From Pseudomonas pharyngis (GTDB lineage Bacteria; Pseudomonadota; Gammaproteobacteria; Pseudomonadales; Pseudomonadaceae), in contig NZ_BQID01000002.1 in the NCBI RefSeq assembly GCF_021602345.1, positions 372,001-436,000 on the forward strand: DNA of 64,000 nt. Direction: 5' to 3'. Below, in pieces: positions 45,246-52,197 of this stretch; the first letter of the stretch is position 1, and the number at the start of each line of letters is the position of its first letter. The notes beneath the pieces were generated by a model that saw nothing but the letters and a program-made list of their open reading frames with translations, had not been told where the DNA came from and did not search any database. The position numbers were made by a program, and so were the translations under genes.

Positions 45246-47099
45246 TCAGGCGATCACGATCCCGTCGGCACTCAGGCTGTTCAACGCAACCCCGACCAGC
45301 GTCACCGAATCAGCGCCGAATTTCAGCACCGTGTCCTGCCCCACCGCCGTGGCATGGGCGCGGAAGTCGTCGTTGGGCAATACGCCCTGCACGCCGAGGA
45401 ACACCAGTTTGTCGTTGGCGGTGTAACCCACCACGCGATCCTGGCCGAACGCGCCGCTGAACAAGAAGGTATCCGCCCCGCCGCCCGACTCCATCAGGTC
45501 ATTGCCGGCGCCGCCGACGAATACGTCGTTGCCCGTCCCGCCGATCAGATGGTCGTTGCCGTCCAGGCCGAACAGCCAGTCTCCGCTGGCCTTGGCCTTG
45601 AGGGTGTCGGCGGCGCCGGTGCCCTTTACGCTCGATTCGTACTGGGTGACGTTGTTGCCGACCTTCAAACCGGTCGCAGTGACGCTGTGGGTCACGTCGT
45701 CCTTGAACAGGCCCCAGAGAAAGCCCGGCTCCTTGCTGACGATGCTGCCGATGTCGCGGGTGATGCTGATCCCGCCGTTGGCATCGCGGATGTACAGGTT
45801 GCCGGCGCCGTCGTTGGCGAAGTCGAAGCTATTGACCGGCTTCTGCAACTCCAGGGTGTTGTTGCCCGAGCCGCCGAGCAGGATGTTGTAACCCCCGCCA
45901 TCGCGGAACGTATCGTTGCCGGCGCGGCCCTCCAGGTAATCGTTGCCGTTGCCGCCCTGGATCAGGTCATTGCCGTCGCTGCCGATGATGAAGGTGCTGC
46001 CCTTGTGGGTTTCGGCGTTGCGGTTCAGGTCCTGCACCCAGGTGTTGGCCCGCGCCGGATCCGACAGGTTGGCGACGATGATCGTCGAGTCCTTGCTGGT
46101 CAGGTCGTAAAACTTCGACTCGATCACGCGGTTCATGCCGTCGCCATAGGCGGTCGGCAGGTGCGAGATCCAGGTCGGAATGTTGACGATCGAGAACGGC
46201 AGCACGTTCCACGCCGCCGAGGCGTAGTGGTCGTTGAAGCTGACGATGTTGTCGGTCGCCGACTCTTTGGGCGCGTCGTGCACGCCGAGGGATGCACCGG
46301 TGAAGGTCGAGCCGTCGAGGGCGCGGAACACCGGGTCGTTTTCGTAGCCGACGTTGAGCACCTTGTCGGTGCTGCTCTGGGTCGGCGAGGCGTAGGCGAT
46401 GTAGTTGGAGTCCTGGAAGAACCCGCCCCATTTGCTGGTGCTCAAGTCCGCCATGCTGTTGACCGCCAGCCCGCCCAGGCTGTGGCCGCTGACCAGCACG
46501 TCCTTGCCGGTCAGGCCGTTGGCTTTGGCGAACGCCACCACATCACTCATCAGGTTGCCGAAGGCTTCGCCGACGTAGCTCCTGGCGTAATCCTTGGGGC
46601 CGAACGCGGCGAGCAGGTCGCTGATCACGTCGCCGATGGAGTCACCGATCAGGATTTCCCGTGGGCCGCTGGTGCCGCGAAAAGCGATGCCGATTTCCGT
46701 CAGATGACCCTGAGCGTCGTATTTGCCGAGGATTTCCACCTGGGCGCTGGTGTAACCGGCCTTTTCACCGAAAAAGGTGCCGCGGGCATCGGTCTTGCCC
46801 TCGTAACCCAGTTGCGCGGCGGTGATCGGGGTCCAGCCGGCTTTTTTCACCGCGTCGAGTGCGGCTTTTTCCGAATCGGGGTTCCACGGAATGCCGGGGA
46901 TCACTCCCTGGGAGTCCGTTCCGCCGATCAGCGCGGTCACCAGCGTGGCCGGCAAGCCGAGGCCGAAGCCGTTGTGCTGATAACCGACGGCAAAGCCGTT
47001 ATCGAGGTTGTGGTAGGAATACAGCGTAATGGCCATGGCGTCGCTGAACAGCGCCTTGGATTCCGCCGTACCGAAATTCTTGTAGTCATACACACCCAT
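45246..47099 (-). CDS. pueA: RTX lipase / polyurethanase, type I-secreted
   Basis: 617 aa, the length of the family I.3 lipase of Pseudomonas sp. MIS38 and of PueA. Catalytic residues sit at the same numbers: Ser207 in GHSLGG, Asp255 in ENDPVF, His313 in WISHLP. Residues 46-74 are the first lid region. RTX calcium repeats are at about 373-415 (GSDGNDLIQGGNGNDYLEG) and 513-555. There is no N-terminal signal; the C-terminal signal ends DGIVIA. Secretion by AprDEF is expected. It is the last gene of the block, 100 bp after pueB. Confidence 0.92.
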   Translation of the reverse strand: MGVYDYKNFGTAESKALFSDAMAITLYSYHNLDNGFAVGYQHNGFGLGLPATLVTALIGGTDSQGVIPGIPWNPDSEKAALDAVKKAGWTPITAAQLGYEGKTDARGTFFGEKAGYTSAQVEILGKYDAQGHLTEIGIAFRGTSGPREILIGDSIGDVISDLLAAFGPKDYARSYVGEAFGNLMSDVVAFAKANGLTGKDVLVSGHSLGGLAVNSMADLSTSKWGGFFQDSNYIAYASPTQSSTDKVLNVGYENDPVFRALDGSTFTGASLGVHDAPKESATDNIVSFNDHYASAAWNVLPFSIVNIPTWISHLPTAYGDGMNRVIESKFYDLTSKDSTIIVANLSDPARANTWVQDLNRNAETHKGSTFIIGSDGNDLIQGGNGNDYLEGRAGNDTFRDGGGYNILLGGSGNNTLELQKPVNSFDFANDGAGNLYIRDANGGISITRDIGSIVSKEPGFLWGLFKDDVTHSVTATGLKVGNNVTQYESSVKGTGAADTLKAKASGDWLFGLDGNDHLIGGTGNDVFVGGAGNDLMESGGGADTFLFSGAFGQDRVVGYTANDKLVFLGVQGVLPNDDFRAHATAVGQDTVLKFGADSVTLVGVALNSLSADGIVIA

Positions 47100-47199
47100 T
47101 GCTGTTGCCTCTCTCTTTGTTGGAATTGTTCAGAGATAGCTCACAACCAGAACGCCCCTCCCGAGGCGCCCCGGAGCATTTCAGTACAACTTTCGTTTG

Positions 47200-48888
47200 T
47201 CAGGCGAAGACGAAACTCGAATCCGACAGGTTAGCCACACCAACCCCGACCAGCGTCACGGCAAAGTCGCCAATCTTCAGCACGGTATCGCTTCCGGACT
47301 GTGACGCGTGTTGCTTGTAGTCGTAGCCCTGCCCTGCGCCTTCGACGCCCATGAACACCAGTTTGTCGCTGCCCTGGTAGCCATTGATCGCGTCGAAGCC
47401 GAAGGCGCCGCTGAACAGGAAGGTGTTGTTGCCACCCACCGCGCTCATCACGTCATTGCCGGCGCCACCGACGAAGGTCACGTGGGCCTTGTCGCTTTGC
47501 AGGTGATCGTTGCCGCCCAGGCCGAACAGCCAGTCGCCGTCGGCGGTGGCTTTGAGGGTGTCGCCCATAGCGCCGCCGCTGAGCGAATGGTTGTACTGGG
47601 TCAGTTCGGCACCGTTGGCCAGGCCTTTGGCGGTGACGGTCCAGGTAATTTCCTTGCTGCCCCACCACGAACCCGACTCCTTGCTCACCAGCGCGCCGAT
47701 GTCGCGGGTCATGCTGATGCCGCCGTAGGCGTCACGCACGTACAGCGTGCCGTCGCCGTCGTTGGCGAAGCTGAAGTTCTGCAGCGGCTTTTGCAGTTCG
47801 AAGGTGTTGTGGCCCTGGCCACCGAGCAGGATGTTGAAACCGCCGTCGTCACGGAAACGGTCATCGCCGCCCAGACCTTCGAGGAAGTCGTTGCCCGCCC
47901 CGCCCTTGAGCCAGTCACCGCTGTCGGTGCCGATGATGAACGTGCTGCCGGTATGCGGCTCGCCGCTGCGGCCCAGATCCTCGACCCAGGTCTTGCCCCG
48001 CGACGCTTCCTCAAGGTTGGAGACGATGATCGTCGAGTCCTTATGCGTCAGGCCGTAGAACTTCGACGCGATCACCCGATTCAGACCGTCGGCATACCCC
48101 AGCGAGCTGTGGGCCGACCAGTTCAGCGGATTGGCGATGCTGAACGGCACCAGGTTCTGCGCGGTGGACGCGTAGTTGTCGTTGAAGTTGACGATGTTGT
48201 CGGTGGTCGAATCGTGCGGCTTGTCGTGCTTGCCCATCGACGCGGTACTGAACGTGGTGCCGTCGAGCACACGGAACACCGGGTCGTTCTCGTAACCGAT
48301 GTTCAGCACGTTGGTGCCGGTGCTGCTCTGGGTCGGCGAGGCGAACGAAATGTAGTTGGCGTCCTTGAAGAACCCGCCCCAGTTGCTGGCACTCAACTCC
48401 GCCACGCTGTTGACCCCGAGGCCGCCGAGGCTGTGGCCGCTGATCAAGACGTCCTTGGACGCGATGCCATGGGCGACGGCGAACGCGGCCACCGATTTCA
48501 GCAGGTTGTCGAACGCGTTTTTCGCGTACTGAGTGGCGTAGTCCGACGGGCCGATGGCGGCCAGCAGGTTGTTTTTCATGTCGCCGAAGGTGTCGCTGTA
48601 ACCCAATCCACCGGTGCCCCGGAAGGCCACGCCGATGCCGATCAGCTTGCCCGCGGCGTCGTATTTGCCGAGCACTTCGGCTTCGGCGCTGGTGAAGCCG
48701 TCCTTCTCGCCGAAAAACGTGCCCTGCGCCCCGACCTTGCCCTGATAGCCCAGCGCCGTGGCGCCGATCGGCTTCCAGCCAGTGCCGGGCAAGGCCTGCC
48801 CGGTCGGCGTGTAGGCATACAGCGTCAGGGCGATGGCGTCGCTGTACAGCGCTTTGCCGTCGGCATTTTTGTAATCGAACAATCCCAT
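47200..48888 (-). CDS. pueB: RTX lipase / polyurethanase lacking the first lid
   Basis: 562 aa. It aligns with PueA over its length, but 54 residues are missing after about residue 33, so the catalytic Ser falls at 153 (GHSLGG); ENDPVF and WSAHSS hold the Asp and His. The missing part includes the first lid of the MIS38-type enzymes. RTX repeats follow ([19 protein letters not shown]), and the chain ends SSFVFA. No N-terminal signal. It is placed after prtB, as pueB is in P. protegens and P. chlororaphis. RBS AGGAAGAGAG; a terminator stands 21 bp before the start. Confidence 0.9.
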   Translation of the reverse strand: MGLFDYKNADGKALYSDAIALTLYAYTPTGQALPGTGWKPIGATALGYQGKVGAQGTFFGEKDGFTSAEAEVLGKYDAAGKLIGIGVAFRGTGGLGYSDTFGDMKNNLLAAIGPSDYATQYAKNAFDNLLKSVAAFAVAHGIASKDVLISGHSLGGLGVNSVAELSASNWGGFFKDANYISFASPTQSSTGTNVLNIGYENDPVFRVLDGTTFSTASMGKHDKPHDSTTDNIVNFNDNYASTAQNLVPFSIANPLNWSAHSSLGYADGLNRVIASKFYGLTHKDSTIIVSNLEEASRGKTWVEDLGRSGEPHTGSTFIIGTDSGDWLKGGAGNDFLEGLGGDDRFRDDGGFNILLGGQGHNTFELQKPLQNFSFANDGDGTLYVRDAYGGISMTRDIGALVSKESGSWWGSKEITWTVTAKGLANGAELTQYNHSLSGGAMGDTLKATADGDWLFGLGGNDHLQSDKAHVTFVGGAGNDVMSAVGGNNTFLFSGAFGFDAINGYQGSDKLVFMGVEGAGQGYDYKQHASQSGSDTVLKIGDFAVTLVGVGVANLSDSSFVFA

Positions 48889-48909
48889 GTTGTGCTCTCT
48901 CTTCCTTTC

Positions 48910-48938
48910 AAAAACGGCAGTTCTCGAAAGAACTGCCG
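48910..48938 (-). terminator. UUCG-loop terminator between prtB and pueB
   Basis: On the minus strand CGGCAGTTCT-TTCG-AGAACTGCCG is followed by TTTTT, a textbook Rho-independent terminator (10-bp stem). It lies 7 bp after the prtB stop and its T run ends 21 bp before the pueB ATG, leaving no room for a promoter. Confidence 0.88.
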
Positions 48939-48945
48939 CTACCCC

Positions 48946-51900
48946 TTAGAACTGCCAGTCCAGCGTCAGGCCCACACCGTGGTCCTTTTCGTTGGAGCCG
49001 ATCAGCCCGTTGTAGTCCAGGTTGACCCGGACATCGCGATTGAGCGCCAGCCCGGCGCGTACGCCGACCACCGCGGCATCTCGATCCATCGACACACTTT
49101 GCACGGTGAATGCACTGTTGCCATTGGCGAACGCCAGGTGACTGTCAGCATCCACGCGGCTCAAGTTGTGCTGCCAGCCCAGGCTTGCGCCCAGTTCCAG
49201 CTGATGTTTCTCCGACAGGGCAAACGTGCGCTTGGCCCGCACACCGAGGGTCGACAACACCACATCGCGGTTGTCTTCGCCGCCCTTCAGTGCGGCGGCA
49301 TCACCCTTCTCGGTGAAGCTGTCGCTGTTGAGGTGCACGTAGGCCAGATTGGCGAACGGCTCCAGGTTCATCGGTTGCAGGCCCAGGTCGTAGGCCGCTT
49401 CGGTGAACAATTGCGCGGTGGTCGCATCGCGCTTGGTTTTCTGTTTGCCGCTGACGCCACCGAACTGCAGGTCACGTTTGACGTCGATGCGATGCCAGCT
49501 GTAAGCCGCACCGGCGGTCAGACGCAACGCATCGATCTGATGCCCCAGGTACGCGCCCAGGTGATAGCTATCGACCGAGGCGGACGAATGCGTACCGTCG
49601 CCCATGCTCAACGAGCTGTCGCTATAACCAGTAACGAAACCCAGACGGGTATCTTCAGCGATCAAGCCGTCGACACCGGCCAGCAGGCCGCCGATGGAGC
49701 TGGTGGAATCGGCGTATTTCGACCCGCCATCGCTCTTGCCCCAGGCGCCCAGCACTTTGAGCCAGGCGTTGCTGCGGTCATCGGTCGGCGCGCCGGCATC
49801 GAACAGATCGCGCTCACGCAGACGTTCGCCCACCGCATCGCGCAGGTAGCGGCTGTCGTTGATCAGCAGCGTGCCGATGGCCGGGTGAATCTCGCCGGAC
49901 AGTTGCTGGAAGGCATCCTGCGCAGCGGCCGCCGACGGCGACAGCAACAGGGTTTCGAACAACGCATTGCCGGCGCCGAGGCGTTCGGCGGCAGCACCGA
50001 CCGCGCGCTGGTTCGGGGTCAGGCCGACGCTGGCGAACGAGGCGCCATTACGGCCGACGTCCAGTTGTACACCGTTTGCCGAGTAAGCCAGGGTGCCGCC
50101 AAGGAACGCGTAGTCAGGCAACACTTGTCCGAACTGCCCTTCAATACCGCCCGCTGCCTGCAAGATGTTGAACTGGGTGCCGAGCAGGCTTTTCACTTCG
50201 CCGGTGGTCAACAGCGTCGGGCTGTTTTCCAGCGACATGGTCACAGTTGCGCCTTCGATCACCGCTTTACCGCCGGCGACGATCCGGTCGCTGCTGGTCG
50301 GCGAGACTTCCACCGCATAGGTCGAACCCGGCGCGAAGGTCACGTCACCCGCCACGTTCAAGGTGCCGATGGAATTGCCCGGCGCCACAGTACCGCCGCT
50401 GTTGGCGGTCAGCGCGCCGATCCGGCCGTTACCGCCGAGGACGCCGCCGTCATTGACCGTCACCGCCGATTGCAGCGAGCCATTGATTGCCAGTCGCCCC
50501 TGATTGACCAGGGTCGGGCCGCTGTAGGTGTTGTTGCCGGTCAGCACCAGGGTGCCGATGCCTTGTTTGGTCAGACCACCATGGCCGGAGATATTGTTGC
50601 GCCAGGTGTCGAGCCCGCAGGTGATGTCGTTGCACACGCGCTCGGTGGGCTTGCCCGCATCAATGATCGCGCCGATGCCCGGCAGATCGGCCACGAACTG
50701 ACCGGAACCGTAGGCGCCCTGGATGCGGAATTCTTCGGGGATGTCCTGCTCGGTGACGAACATCGCCGGGCCGTCGATGCCCTTGCGCAGGTTGATCATG
50801 CCCCAGCCGTACAGGGCGTCGATGCCCGGTGCGCCGAGGTCGGTAGCCGTGGTGCGCAACACGCTGGCGACCTGATCGCCGGTCATGTACGGGAAGCGCT
50901 CCATCAGCACTGCGATGGAACCGGCCACGTGGGGCGCGGCCATCGAGGTGCCGTTGTAGTTCTTGTAACCCGTGGTCAGGTTGTCGGCGTTGGTGCCTTC
51001 GATGATCGAACTGAAGATTTTCGTACCCGGTGCCGACACGCAGAAACTCGCGGTGTAGCCGCAGCGCGAAGAGAACGTACTCATGATGTACGGGTTGGCG
51101 CTGGCCAGATCCGGGTTCTTCTGCAAGGCGGCGACGGTGATCCAGTTCGGCGCGATGTCCGGCACGAAGTAACCGAGGCCGGCGATGGCGTCCGGGTTGT
51201 TCAGGTTGTAGTCGTTGCCCGCTGCGAAAATCGTCACGATCCCGCTGCGTGCGGCGGCGATTGCGCCGTCGTAGGCGCCGCCGGGTTTGGTGCCCAGCAG
51301 TGTGCGGATCTCGTTGAACTGCACTTGCGCATCGTTGACGGTGAAGTGCGGGTACGCAGGGTCACGGCCGCCGAGGTCAAAACGGTCGGTGATGCCGATG
51401 CCCCAGCTGTTGTTGATGATCCGCGCGCCGCTGGCGATCAGCGCATCCCAGCCGGCCTTGTACACCGCGCCGTCGTTGCCGCGCACGATGCCGTCTTCCG
51501 GGCCCGGGTCGCCGTTGTCGGCGCTGATGATCTGTGCGCCGAACGCCACGCCGTGCATCGGCCCGCCGTCACGGCTGCCGGCGGCGATACCGCCGACGTG
51601 AGTACCGTGGGCGCCGAGCTTGCCGTCGGAGCCGACCGAGGGCGAACCGTCATAGCGAAACGCGTCCCCGGCTTTGACCGGAATGTACGGGTCGGTGTAT
51701 TCGCGGATCCCCGAGGTCACCAGGGTGATGACTTTGTTACTGCCGGAAAACTCCGGGTGCGCGGCGTAGACCGGCTGGTCGAAGATCCCCAGTTTCACGC
51801 CCTTACCGGTGTAACCGGCGGCGTACGCGTGATCCGCACCGATGGCGCCCAGGCCCCAGTCGGCCTGGAATTCGGCGCTGCGCCAACTGCCCGGATCCCC

Positions 51901-52032
51901 TGCCCGGCCGCTTTCCACGTAGGGCGCCGCGTTTGCGTTGCCCCAGGTGGCCAGTGCGCAGAGCAAGGCGACATTGAGAGTTTTCAGGCGAAAGCAGCCA
52001 CCCGATTGCGCGGGGGTGTTGTTGTTTTTCAT
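48946..52032 (-). CDS. prtB: Subtilase-type serine protease autotransporter
   Basis: 1028 aa from ATG 52032, preceded by GGAAGG. Signal peptide to about residue 36 (CALATWGNANA). The S8 peptidase domain has His142 in AHGTHVGG and Ser363 in GTSMAAPH; Asp85 lies in GIFDQPV instead of the usual D-S/T-G. A passenger repeat of the PATR type follows (LVLTGNNTYSGPTLVNQG). The last 270 residues are the autotransporter beta-barrel, ending LDWQF. It exports itself across the outer membrane. It is 57 bp before pueB and is paralogous to prtA. Confidence 0.92.
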   Translation of the reverse strand: MKNNNTPAQSGGCFRLKTLNVALLCALATWGNANAAPYVESGRAGDPGSWRSAEFQADWGLGAIGADHAYAAGYTGKGVKLGIFDQPVYAAHPEFSGSNKVITLVTSGIREYTDPYIPVKAGDAFRYDGSPSVGSDGKLGAHGTHVGGIAAGSRDGGPMHGVAFGAQIISADNGDPGPEDGIVRGNDGAVYKAGWDALIASGARIINNSWGIGITDRFDLGGRDPAYPHFTVNDAQVQFNEIRTLLGTKPGGAYDGAIAAARSGIVTIFAAGNDYNLNNPDAIAGLGYFVPDIAPNWITVAALQKNPDLASANPYIMSTFSSRCGYTASFCVSAPGTKIFSSIIEGTNADNLTTGYKNYNGTSMAAPHVAGSIAVLMERFPYMTGDQVASVLRTTATDLGAPGIDALYGWGMINLRKGIDGPAMFVTEQDIPEEFRIQGAYGSGQFVADLPGIGAIIDAGKPTERVCNDITCGLDTWRNNISGHGGLTKQGIGTLVLTGNNTYSGPTLVNQGRLAINGSLQSAVTVNDGGVLGGNGRIGALTANSGGTVAPGNSIGTLNVAGDVTFAPGSTYAVEVSPTSSDRIVAGGKAVIEGATVTMSLENSPTLLTTGEVKSLLGTQFNILQAAGGIEGQFGQVLPDYAFLGGTLAYSANGVQLDVGRNGASFASVGLTPNQRAVGAAAERLGAGNALFETLLLSPSAAAAQDAFQQLSGEIHPAIGTLLINDSRYLRDAVGERLRERDLFDAGAPTDDRSNAWLKVLGAWGKSDGGSKYADSTSSIGGLLAGVDGLIAEDTRLGFVTGYSDSSLSMGDGTHSSASVDSYHLGAYLGHQIDALRLTAGAAYSWHRIDVKRDLQFGGVSGKQKTKRDATTAQLFTEAAYDLGLQPMNLEPFANLAYVHLNSDSFTEKGDAAALKGGEDNRDVVLSTLGVRAKRTFALSEKHQLELGASLGWQHNLSRVDADSHLAFANGNSAFTVQSVSMDRDAAVVGVRAGLALNRDVRVNLDYNGLIGSNEKDHGVGLTLDWQF

Positions 52033-52085
52033 CCAGCGACCTTCCTTAGTGATGTTGCGAAAAATCCGTCTATTGAAGTGATCGT

Positions 52086-52188
52086 TGATCGTTCCCACGC
52101 TCCCGCGTGGGAATGCAGCCCGTGACGCTCCGCGTCCCTAGAGGCATTCCCACGCAGACGGTTCGACGCCTCGACGTGGGAACGATCA
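52086..52188. repeat. 103-bp palindromic repeat between the two autotransporter genes
   Basis: Perfect 14-bp terminal inverted repeats (TGATCGTTCCCACG and CGTGGGAACGATCA) flank further GC-rich hairpins (CCCACGC..GCGTGGG; GACGCTCCGCGTC). The form is that of a Pseudomonas REP/miniature palindromic family. It lies in the gap before prtB and overlaps the first codons of the long upstream frame. Confidence 0.8.
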
Positions 52189-52197
52189 TCCGTGTGT

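Noticed and set aside
47308-52125. A 1605-codon open frame antisense to pueB and prtB
   Set aside because: An effect of strong codon bias on the minus strand. The sequence is low in recognisable motifs and crosses both the terminator and the gene boundaries.
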